A stretch of 64,000 bases of DNA, from the NCBI RefSeq assembly GCF_900129275.1, contig NZ_FQUX01000001.1:558001-622000 (forward strand), given 5' to 3'. A model generated the notes under the pieces. It made no database searches and was not told the origin of the DNA. It worked only from the letters and a program-made list of their open reading frames with translations. A program made the translations under genes and the position numbers. This document shows positions 35,982-47,800 of the stretch, in pieces (the first letter of the stretch is position 1; each line of letters opens with the position of its first letter). The stretch is from Arenibacter palladensis. Lineage in GTDB: Bacteria; Bacteroidota; Bacteroidia; Flavobacteriales; Flavobacteriaceae.

Positions 35982-38069
35982 ATGTTTAAGAAAAACTATT
36001 TATATATAATCTTTATTTTACTCTGCCTTTCCAAGGTTACTGGACAGGAAGAGAGTCCGTTTGTATCTTACGACGTTCCCTCGCAGAACCTCCTTAAATT
36101 CAATAGATTTTTAATTAACCCCACCTTTTCTACGGTAAGGGAAGATAAATCCTATATAAACCTATTACACAGAAACCAATCGGTATCTTTTAATGATAAC
36201 AACCAGGACTATTTCCTAAGTTACAGTGGTCGTGTTAATGACCGTAGCGGTTTGGGACTAAGCCTATATACGCAAAGGGAAGGATTAATATCCAACTATG
36301 GAGTGATGGCCAACTATGCCTATGGCATTAAATTAAGCGACAAGAGCAATTTTACCTTTGGTGCCAACATGGCTTATTACAACAGTGGATTTGACAGGAA
36401 CCGAGCCAATGCCTTGGATCCAAATGATCCCGCTTTAAATGGACTGCAGGATTCCAATCTACTGTCTTTTCAACCTGGATTCAATATTTCTTATGGCAAG
36501 TTCGATTTTGGTGTCTTTGCAGAAAACCTATTTGATTACAACCTAAAGAGCAGTGAGACCATTACCGATTTTGGCGATAAAACCTTCTCGGGACATTTAC
36601 AATATACCCATCAGTTTGAAAATGGAACCGGTATCTTTGAAGCAGGCCGTTTAATGCCATTGGCAAGGGTTCGAAAAATTGGGAACGAAGAGGTAGTCCT
36701 AGGTGGAAGTCTAATCTTGGACCTACCCAAATTAGGTTGGCTACAAGGTGGTTATGACAGTTTCTACGGTGCGTCCGCAGGTATTGGTTTTAACATAAAC
36801 CGTAGACTTTCTTTGGGCTATACCATGGAAAAAGGTTTGTCCAATAATTTTGACAATTTTGGACTAACCCATGAGATATCCTTTGCCTACTCCATAACCC
36901 CGAATCTTACAGAAGATCGTGTAATGCTGGAAGAAGGTTATGAGGAATTGGCGGAAAATGAAGAAGAACAGGAAGATACCCTTACTGCACAACAGCTGGA
37001 AATAGAAAAACTAAAGAAAGCCTTGGCGGAAAATGATGCCATATTGGCCGAGCTAATGTTCCGTCAAGATTCATCGGAAACCAACCGTCAAAAAGATTTG
37101 GAACGCAGGTTCGAAATGGTAATGAAAATGGTCCGCGAAGAAACTCAGGGCAAGCGTCCGGACATTGAGGAAAAAGCCAAAAAGATGTACCTCGTAAACA
37201 ATGAAAACGGTGGGTTGGTCAACAATTCCAAACCAAGCCCACAGGAAAATAAACCGAACGTTATAAACCCTGTTGCCAAACCAAAGGATGCTATAGCCAC
37301 TAGGAATGTTGAAACCAAAATAGCCCCTAAAGTAAAGACAGAAGATGATGCTGAGGATGAGTTTACAAGGGTAGCGCAACAAAACAATATTAAAAGTAGA
37401 AAATTCAGGAATTTGGATGGGGTAGCGGACGGCTACTATGTTGTAGCCAATGTATATAAAGGTGAAAAGTACCTCAATAAATTTGTAACAGAACTTGCCA
37501 ATAAGGGAGTTAAGGCAGACTATTTCGAAAATTCCAACAATGGCCTTAAATATGTATACCTAGAAAGGTACGATACCTGGCAGGAGGCACTGGCCGCCCA
37601 TAAATCCAATATCAATGGTACCTATGCCCAGGATATGTGGATAATGAATGTGGACAACACACGTTATACTGACGCTGACAAGGCCTATGTAGACAACGTT
37701 AATAAAATCAAAGAAAAATCATCGCAATATGCCCTGGACAAACTTCAGAAAAATGTTGTGGTAAAAGACAATGTAACCTCCAATGACCCTACGGCCAAAG
37801 TTTACAAGATAAACGGTTTGGGAACAGGTTACTACATCATTGCCAATGTATTTGCCAATGCTAACAATGCCAACAAGTTTGTAAAAATGTTAAATGCCCA
37901 AGGGCTAAGCGCCAGCTATTTTATTAACCCAGAAAATAACTATCGTTATGTATACCTTAAGAGACACGAATCCTGGAACAACGCATTGGTTTCCTATTAC
38001 TCTAAGATCAACGATACTTACAACGATAAAATGTGGATCATGCGGGTAACGCCAAATCAAATGACGTGA
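35982..38069 (+). CDS. PorP/SprF family T9SS protein with coiled coil and two SPOR-like domains
   Basis: A 695-residue protein. After a signal peptide (to about residue 21) comes the PorP/SprF outer-membrane barrel to about residue 307 (FNRFLINPTFSTVRED near the start, INRRLSLGYTMEKG near the end). An acidic coiled coil and a linker span about 312-465. Two similar SPOR-like modules follow at about 469-560 and 605-690, each with GYYVVANV or GYYIIANV, a KYVYLERYDTW or RYVYLKRHESW pair, and WIM before the end. SPOR domains usually bind denuded peptidoglycan. PorP proteins that end after the barrel are commoner. It pairs with the type B cargo gene 6 bases upstream. Confidence 0.9.
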   Translation: MFKKNYLYIIFILLCLSKVTGQEESPFVSYDVPSQNLLKFNRFLINPTFSTVREDKSYINLLHRNQSVSFNDNNQDYFLSYSGRVNDRSGLGLSLYTQREGLISNYGVMANYAYGIKLSDKSNFTFGANMAYYNSGFDRNRANALDPNDPALNGLQDSNLLSFQPGFNISYGKFDFGVFAENLFDYNLKSSETITDFGDKTFSGHLQYTHQFENGTGIFEAGRLMPLARVRKIGNEEVVLGGSLILDLPKLGWLQGGYDSFYGASAGIGFNINRRLSLGYTMEKGLSNNFDNFGLTHEISFAYSITPNLTEDRVMLEEGYEELAENEEEQEDTLTAQQLEIEKLKKALAENDAILAELMFRQDSSETNRQKDLERRFEMVMKMVREETQGKRPDIEEKAKKMYLVNNENGGLVNNSKPSPQENKPNVINPVAKPKDAIATRNVETKIAPKVKTEDDAEDEFTRVAQQNNIKSRKFRNLDGVADGYYVVANVYKGEKYLNKFVTELANKGVKADYFENSNNGLKYVYLERYDTWQEALAAHKSNINGTYAQDMWIMNVDNTRYTDADKAYVDNVNKIKEKSSQYALDKLQKNVVVKDNVTSNDPTAKVYKINGLGTGYYIIANVFANANNANKFVKMLNAQGLSASYFINPENNYRYVYLKRHESWNNALVSYYSKINDTYNDKMWIMRVTPNQMT

Positions 38070-38807
38070 TCGGGTGGGTCTCTTTTCTAAAAAATGGAAT
38101 AACCAATCCAATCAATTTACCATTGTCCTAAATAAAAGATTTCAAATTTGATGATCGGAAAACCTCTGTGATCAAACTTCCAAAACTTCGAATAAGATTG
38201 GAATTATTAATAAAATGAATCATTAAAGAGCATAGCAAACAGGAATATCAATCCTAATGAAATCTGGGCAAATGTTATACCAACCTGTGTCCTATTAACC
38301 TTAAACCCAAAGAGGTAATTCAATTCCGGCACTCAACATTTACCCCAAAGTAACCCTGCCAGACCCAATTAAGTTCAAAACATTGATATTGGGTTTGTCG
38401 ATTTTGACAACAAACCGATTATTAAAAATATACTCCCTTAAGGTAAGGCCATGCTCACTGTTCAATATTCCAGTATCCAATAGGTCCTATTTGATACCGG
38501 CTAAGCAGGGGTTTAACTAGCAATAATTGATAGTTGCTTCAAAATTAAATTCTTACAAGCTGCTTTTAAAAAAATGGCTAACCATCATATAAAAGCATTT
38601 CACAACATAATACAACACCCCTACAACATTAAATTCCACACCTCATTATTAAGATTAATATTTGTTATGAATGTTAGGTTTTTGGAAACTTATCAAGAAT
38701 GTTTTTAACAATTTTCGGTAAAGATCCCAAAAATCAACCTTCCAAGTAGACATTATAAGCGACCCAAATCACTTAATAATGTATGCCATACCAAACTAAT
38801 TAACCTA
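38070..38807. other. Gene-free interval before the SprB-like gene, possibly with decayed coding sequence
   Basis: About 740 bases without a complete gene. On the minus strand, 38343-38486 is open for 48 codons without a start, with a protein-like composition. It is followed in other frames by more coding-like pieces down to 38211. This could be a broken gene or chance. A weak -7-like TAATATTTG at 38656-38664 may serve the adhesin gene, giving a leader of about 140 bases. Confidence 0.4.
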
Positions 38808-41800
38808 ATGGGATCAAAAAATACTAAAAAATTACTGCTGACCTGTTTTTTACTATTAGGCATCTTCTCTGCCTATTCTCAAGTAAAAAACAATTTTGAT
38901 GTTCGTTATGAAAATGAACTGCGTGGTGATATAACCTTTATAGCCAACAATATCGTCAACAGGCAAACTGATGGCTATTGGAAGGGAAAAGGCAAGAATA
39001 AAGAATGGGTACCTGGAGAAAACCCCAACGATCCCTATAATGACACGGGGAGCTCCTCGGAATACAACGACGACCTCGATATGCAGTATATCGATATCGA
39101 TGGAGATGCCTCAACCTTTAGTTCCAGTAGTGCCACTTTAACCGTTCCCAACCCCGATTGTGCCAAAGTTCGTTACGCCGGACTATATTGGTCGGCAGTA
39201 TTCAGTGCAAGTAACAGAACGGGATTTAACCAGCTTAAGTTTAAGATTCCCGGTGGTACTTATCAAGACTTAACGGCAGATGAAATATTGTTTGACGGCG
39301 CAGGAGACGCCGATTTTGGCTATTACAGCCCATACGCCTGTTATAAGGATGTTACCTCAATAGTTGCCGGAATGGCCGACCCCAATGGGGAATATTTCGC
39401 AGCCAACATAAGGGCAAGTTCTGGAAGCAGTATTTCAGGGGGTGTTTCCGGAGGATGGAAAATGGTAGTAGTTTATGAAGATCCCAATTTACCAGGAAAA
39501 TATATTACCACTTTTGATGGTTACGCAGGTATTAAGTCGGGAGAAACTGTTGATATACCAGTAAACGGGTTTACTACTTTACCCGCTCCATTTCCAGTAA
39601 TCGCCCAACTTGGGGTAGGCACCCTGGAGGGAGATAATAGAATTGGTGGTGACGGACTTTCCATTAAGGCCAATAGCAACCTAACCTATACCGCATTAGG
39701 GAATACTGTAAACCCTACCAATAATTTCTTTAATAGTAATATTACCAGGTCCAATGCCATAGTCATGGACAGAAACCCCAACTCCATAAATACCTTGGGT
39801 TGGGATGTTGACTTTTTTAATATCAACAACCCCCTTAACGGCGTTATTCCCAACAATGAAACGGGGGCTATTTTAAGGGCAAGCTCCTCACAGGATAAAT
39901 ACGATATTTTCTTTACCTCTTTTGACGTTGAAATTATTGAACCAGTCATAAACTTAACTAAAACCGTTGAAGATATTGCCGGTAACGACATTACTGGACA
40001 AGGCGTAAACCTTGGCCAGACCTTGGACTATGTGCTAACCTTCCGAAACGTTGGTAACGATAGTGCTGATAATTATACGATTAAGGATATACTTCCTATT
40101 AATGTTACTTTGGACGAAACCAACTTTACCCTTCCTACAGGGGTGACTTATACCTATGACGAGCCTACCCGTACGGTTCTGTTTTCTATTCCAAACAGCT
40201 TGGTGGAGAAAAACGATCCCAGTTACGCTATACGTATGAGGGTCAAGGTGGCGGAAAACTGCTTCGATTTTGTGGATGCCTGTTCGGATCTTATCCAAAA
40301 CCTGGCTTATTCTACATATCGTGGAGTACTAAACAGCAACCAAATAAGCGATGACCCCAGTGTAACTGACTTCGATAATTGTGGATTCGTTATACCTGGT
40401 GCCACCAACTTCCTTTTGGACGATTTGGCCGATTGTAACTTTATCAGAACCGTTCAACTTTGTGGTGATCAAGTACTTTTGGATGCCGGCAATGGCTTTG
40501 ACGATTATATATGGTATAAGGATGAAAACGGAAACCAAGAATTGGATGCCGCCGACACCCTAATAACCGATGGGGATTCCGATAACGACCCTAGTACCTT
40601 TGTGGTTAGCGCCATAGGCACCTATATTGTAGACAAGATCGTTGCCGACCCATGTAAAGGATTTAAGGAAATATTGGTTGTGGAGCGTTTTGGTGCCACA
40701 CAAACAAACCCTATTGTTGATTTTTTCAACAACAGTAACAATGATGCCGATCCTACCAATGATGTACAGGGGGAAATTGTAAGTTGTTCCGTAGATGGCA
40801 GCCTCCTACCCAAGATTTTTCTTTGTGGCGTTAATGACACTCAGTTAATACAAGTCAATATTGCCGACGCCGATAGTATGGTTTGGGAGCAGTTGGTTGA
40901 AGGTAGTTGTACGGATTCAGGGGACGATTGTGGTAACAAAAATGCCACCTGTACCTGGAACCAAGTGTCTATAGGTCCAAGTTTTACGGCAAATAGTGCC
41001 GGAAAATTCAGATTGGTAGTCAATTACCAAAATGGTTGTTTTAGCCGCTTCTATTTTAACGTCTTCCAGAACAATTTGGATATACAGTACAATGCCAACG
41101 ATATTATTTGTACTACTCCGGGTAATATTACCATTACAAATCTAGGTTTGGGCTATGGCTATCAACTGTATGATGTTGCCAACGGCACCATTGTAGTGCC
41201 TTATAGCGCCAATAACGGTCCAAGCTTTGATATTAGTACCAATGGTGCCTATAGGGTGGGTATTACACAATTGGATAATGTTACCGGGGAGCCAATAGAT
41301 GGATCCTGTGAATTTACCACCCCGGATATAGGCATTAGAAATCGAAATTTCCAACTCAACATTACAACAACGGCAGCTACATGTAGCACGCTAGGCAGCA
41401 TAAACATTCAAGCAATGAATGCTGAGGCAAATTACGAATATGAGATTAGAATAGATGATGGTAGTAACGGCGGCAACGGTACACTGTTGGACAACGAAAC
41501 AGCACAACCTGATAATAACTTTACTTTTGAAAATTTAAATGCTGGCAACTATATAATCCGTGTACGTACAGATGATGGTTGTTTCCTAGAGGAAAAGGTC
41601 ACTGTCATCAGTGAGGCCGATCTTGACTTAACCGCAAGGATTTCCCAACATATTAGTTGTAAGGAAGGTAATATCCTTATGGATTCCAGTGGTGGAAAAA
41701 CACCTCATACCTATGCCATTTGGTCCTATGTGGATGAAGGTGGCAATACTGTTACCTCCTATCCAAATGTAACCTCTATACCTCCAGGTAACTTTCAAAC

Positions 41801-44800
41801 CAGCCAAATTTTCGATATTCTAGACCCGGGAGATTATACCTTTGTGGTAGTAGATCGGAATAATTGCTATTCCTTTTCCAACACCGTTACCATAAATTTG
41901 GTTCCGGCAGTGGAATTCACCACCTCGGTCACTGATGAAAGTTGTTTTGGAGCGGAAGACGGTAGTATAGTCTATAATATGACTAATACCAACGGCTATA
42001 AGGTTGAGTATACCTTAACCTACGAAGATCCCGACACTGATGACGTAATCAATTCCTCAGGAACTTTTACTGGACTACCTCAAGGCAATTATACCGTAAC
42101 ACTTACCCAATCCAAAGGAGGGGCAAGTTGCGATTTCGTTCAAGATTTCACCATTGGTGGTCCCGCAGACGGCGTCTCAGGTGATGCAGCCTTAATACAG
42201 GATTATACTTGCCTACAAGACGGTATCATAGAGGCGCAAAATGTTACTGGTGGAACCGCTCCCTACGCTTATAGTATTGACGGGGTAAACTTTGTTTCAG
42301 GCCCAGGTGCAGAAACTTTTTCCAATCTTACGAGTGGAAGTTATAGTATTACGATTAGGGATGCAACACTTTGTACCTTTGTTACCAATACCATAGTAAT
42401 TGATCCGCTTGATGAGCCAACCGACTTAACCTTTACCTCAACAGCGCCAAACTGCCCTACCCAAACATCCAATGTTACGGTAACCGCAGTAAACGGTATT
42501 GATCCATTGACCATAGAGATTATTGCCCCTTCAGCAATTGCATCAAATTCCATAACTGGTAAAACGGCAACTTTTAATAACCTTAATCCGGACACCTACA
42601 CCTTTAGGGTTACGGATAGTAAAGGTTGTTCCTATGACGAAACATACACCATTACTCCTGTCGATCCTATTACCGCTGTTGGTACTTTGATCAACAACGT
42701 AAGTTGTATAGGAAATGCCGATGGAGCCATAGACTTTGAAATTAACGATTTTAGCACTACCTATAGCTATTCCGTTAATGGCGCAACCGCCATTACGGGA
42801 CAGTCTGCCAACACGATTAATTTAACCAGTCTGGTAGCTGGAGACTATACCATAGTAGTTACCGATGAAACTACTAACTGTACCGATACCAACACGATTA
42901 CTGTAAGTGAACCGGCAACTGCCTTAGGTATTACCTTTAGTACAACTCCATTAACTTGCAGCGCCGATGGATCGGTTACCATAACAGCAACCAATGGATG
43001 GGGAGGATACTCCTATGAACTTGAACAGCCCGATAATAACATTTTAGGTCCTCAGGGAAGCAATGTGTTTTCAGGTCTTAGTCAAACTGGAACCTATACC
43101 ATTAGCGTTACCGATGCCGGAGGATGTAAGGTTACCGACACCTTTGATCTTTTAGCCCCGGCTAATCCTACTGCAACTCTAGATGCCACAACGGACCTAT
43201 GTTATGTTCCTGGTACGGGAGTTAGCCTAACTGCTACAGCAGCAGGCGGAATTGCACCTTACACCTATAGCCTAAATGGTGCCCCGGCACAGAATGGCAA
43301 TGTGTTTAACAACCTCGCTCCTGGCAACTATTCCGTTGTTGTAAGGGATGCTTATGGCTGTAGTGTTACTACTAATTCAATAACTATTGAGCCACAACTG
43401 ACAGTGTCCAATGTTATTACCAAAGAATTGGATTGTTCCGCCTCTCCCGAAGCGATAATTGATATTACCATAAATGGTGGGTATGCCGCATATAGCTATC
43501 AAATAAACGGCGGAACAAGTACTGCTGTAGTAGGTAATGCCATAACTTATACCACTGCCGTAGATGGTAGTTTCACCTTCTTAATTACGGATAGTGAAGG
43601 CTGTACAGCACAAACCACTGTTGTTGTAGACCCCATTACCAATCCAGTTGCAACCAATAATATTACGAATCCAAATTGTGATAGTGCCGCTAACGGTAGT
43701 GTTGAAATTGTCATAGATCCAAATTTTGGAACTGCACCTTTCCAGGTAAACTTCAATGGAGCGGGGCTAAGCAATCAGACCACCTATTCAGGACTTGCTT
43801 CAGGAACTTACAACTATGTAATACAAGACAGTAAAGGTTGTATTTTCAATGGTAGCGCAATCTTGACAGCGCCCAATGCCATTACTGCGGATGCGGTATT
43901 AACACAAGCTTATACCTGTTTGCAAACTGCCAGTATACAAGTTCAAAATATAACTGGGGGTACGCCTGGATATACCTATAGTATAGACGGAATTAATTTT
44001 GTAGCAGGGGATACTTTTACCGGACTTACCGATGGAGATTATACGATCACCGTTCGTGACGCCAGTGGATGTACTTTTGTTACCTTACCCATAAATGTTC
44101 CGGCCTTAGATCCACCAACCGATATTACTTTTAGTAGTACCGCGGCCAACTGTCCGTCCGAGACATCAAATGTAACCTTAACAGCCATAGGTGGAAGTGG
44201 AGCAATAACGTATGAAATTATTGCACCTGCAGCCTCAATCGCAACAAACGCAACAGGAGTATTCAACAATCTGGATCCGGACACCTACACCTTTAGGGTT
44301 ACAGATGCAAAAGGCTGCTCATATGACGAAAATTATACGGTAAACCCAGTAAGTAAAATAGATGCATTGGGCACTTTAACCCAAAATGTGTCCTGCCAGG
44401 GTAGTGCCGATGGAGCCATACAATACAATATATCAGGATTTAGTGGCAATTATAGCTTTACCGTAACTGGACCAACCGCAATTGCCCCACAATCTGGAAT
44501 AAATACCAACCCATTAACCTTTAGCGGTCTTTTGGCAGGTGATTATACCATCACCGTTACCGACGATACTACCAATTGTACCGATACGGCCACTGTAACC
44601 GTAAATGAGCCTGCAGATCCATTGGCCTTTACCTTTGTGTTAAGCCCATTGACATGTGCTACTGATGGATCGGTAACCATAACCGCAACAAACGGATGGG
44701 GAGGATACACCTATCAAATTGAGCAACCAGATACCAGCATTTTGGGGCCACAGGGAAGCAATTCATTTGGCAGCCTAAGTCAGAATGGCACTTATATTAT

Positions 44801-47800
44801 CAGCGTTACCGATGCAGGTGGATGTACCGTAACAGATACCTTTGATATAGTAGCACCCGCAAGTCCTACAGCAACTTTGGCTGCAACCACAGACCTTTGT
44901 TACGTTCCCGGAACAGGAGTTAGCCTTACCGCAACCGCGGCTGGGGGAATTGCTCCTTATACTTATAGTCTTAACGGGGCACCGGCACAAAACGGAAATG
45001 TATTCAATAACCTAGCCCCAGGAACTTATTCCGTAGAGGTATGGGATGCCTATGGTTGTAATGTTACTACAAATATTATTACTATTGAGCCACAGCTTAG
45101 TGTATCAAGCGCTGTCACAAAAGAATTGGATTGTACCCTAAGCCCAGATGCCACAATAGAAATTACGATAAATGGCGGATATGCTGATTATAGTTACAGA
45201 GTAGATATTGACGCTGCAGGATATGGAGCTTCAACCGCCTTGGGTGCCGGAGTGACTAACTTTAACTACACCGCAACTACAGCTGGAACCTATGTTTTCG
45301 AAATTACTGACAACGAAGGCTGTACCGTCCAAACAACAGAAATCACAATAGATCCAACCAGCAGCCCACAGGCCTCCGAAACGGTGACCGACGTGAGCTG
45401 TAATGGTGGTAGTGATGGTGTCGTGGAAATTGTACTGGATGCCAATTTTGGAACTGCGCCTTACCAAGTAAATTTTGATGGAGGTGGACTTAGCAACAAT
45501 ACTACTTATTCCGGCCTGGCCGCAGGAACCTATTCCTATACCGTTCAAGATGCCAAGGAATGTACCGTAACCAATTTGGTTACCGTAGGAGAGCCTGCCG
45601 CTATCACTTTCGATACCGCTATCATACAAGAATATACCTGTCTACAGGATGCTAGTGTGGAGGCCCAGAACGTAATTGGAGGTACTTCTCCATATACGTA
45701 TAGTATAGACGGCATCAATTTTGGAGCCAATAGTTTTTCCGGACTTAAGGACGGTAATTATACGCTTACCGTTAAGGATGCCAATGGTTGTACTGCCACT
45801 AGCCCCATCACCATTGATCCGTTAACACCTCCAACAGACATCGCCTTTAGTGCCACGGCTGCCAACTGTCCAGCCGAGACTTCTGATATCACTTTAACCC
45901 CAACTGGAGGAAGCGGTGCAATCACTTTTGAAATTTTAGCACCGGCGGCCGCAGTGGCCTCCAATGCAACAGGAATTTTTACAGGACTTGATCCCGACAC
46001 CTATACGTTTAGAATTACTGACGCCAAAGGATGCTCCTATGACGAAAACTATACCCTAAACCCTGTTACCAAGATAAATGTGCTGGGTACATTGACACAG
46101 AACGTATCCTGTCAGGGAAGTACGGATGGGGCCATACAATACAACATAACCGGATTTAGCGGCAATTATAGCTTTACCGTAGCTGGGCCAACGGCCATAG
46201 CCCCACAATCTGGAATAAACACCAACCCATTGAATTTTAGCGGTCTTTTGGCTGGGGATTATACCATCACCGTTACGGACGATACTACCAATTGTACCGA
46301 TACGGCCACTGTGACCGTAAACGAACCTGCAGCTCCTTTGGCATTTACTTTTAATTTAAGCCCATTGACCTGTGCCGCTGATGGATCGGTAACCATTACC
46401 GCAACAGACGGATGGGGTGGATATGTTTATCAACTTACCGAACCCGACACGAATGTTAAAGGCCCACAGGCCAGTAATGTTTTTAACGAACTCAACAAAC
46501 TGGGAACCTATACCATAAGTGTTACCGATGCCGGTGGATGTACCGTAACAGATACCTTTGATATTGTTACCCCTACCAATCCTACAGCCAGTATTGACAT
46601 GGCAGCCTCTAGTTTATGCTATACCTCAACTGGACTAGCAACAATTGTAGTAGGCGCCACAGGCGGACTGGCCCCTTATTATTATAGTTTGAATGCAGGT
46701 CCTACCCAAACCTCCAATACGTTTGTGGACTTAACGCCTGCTACCTATGACTTTCATGTAACTGATAGCAATGGATGTACAGATACTGTTCAATTTACCA
46801 TAGAACCGGAGCTTACGGCTAACGCAGTTTTAAGCAAGGATTTGGATTGTTCCGTTAGTACAAATGCTGAAATCAATTTGAGCATTAATGGAGGTTATCC
46901 TGCCTATACCTATGAAGTAGCATTTAACGGTGGAGCTTATGTAGCATATGCCGGAGCCTTCCCTTATACTACTCCCAATGCAGGTACGTATAGATTTAGA
47001 ATAACGGATTCCCAGGGTTGTATTACTGAGAGTAATGTAGTAACCGTTACACCGGCCGAAACGCCAGTTATTACGAGTGTTAACCCAACTCATGTTCTTT
47101 GCTACGGGGATAACTCCGGATCCTTGGATATCGTTGTGGATACCAGTGTAGGGGTTGCTCCATATACCATTACGATAGTTGAAACTGGTTCGGGCACGAA
47201 TTATGGTAGTCAGACCTCAGGATTACCGGCCGGGAATTATCAAATAACATTGACCGATGACAAAGGATGTTTTGTTACCACTACTGAAACTATAACAGAA
47301 CCCACTGCTATAAATGGCAATATTACCAAAACGGATTATTCCTGTACTAGTGGAGTCGGTAACGATTTGGGAACCATTACTGTTGATGCGTCAGGAGGCT
47401 TAGCCACATACACCTATGAAATTTTTAATAGCGATTATTCTTATTCGGGAACATATGACACTTCTACCGGCACAAATGATCATACATTTACGGGACTGAC
47501 TTTTGGTGATTATACCGTAAGAATTATTGATAGTAATGGCTGTGAAATTCAAAATACTGTAACCATAACTACGGGACCAGATATCCTAATTACAACCCAA
47601 GGTATAGCCGGTTGTACACCAGGTAGCGGGGAAATGCTCGTTACAGCTGACGCTTCCAATGGATACCTTGGGGTCGGGAATTTCTATTTTGCTATTTATC
47701 CAGCACCAGCATTTAATGCTGCCGATCCACTTTGGTCTTCTGAAGATGCTCTTCCAGCCCCTCCTAACAGCCATAATTTTATAGGCTTGACCCCAGGGGT

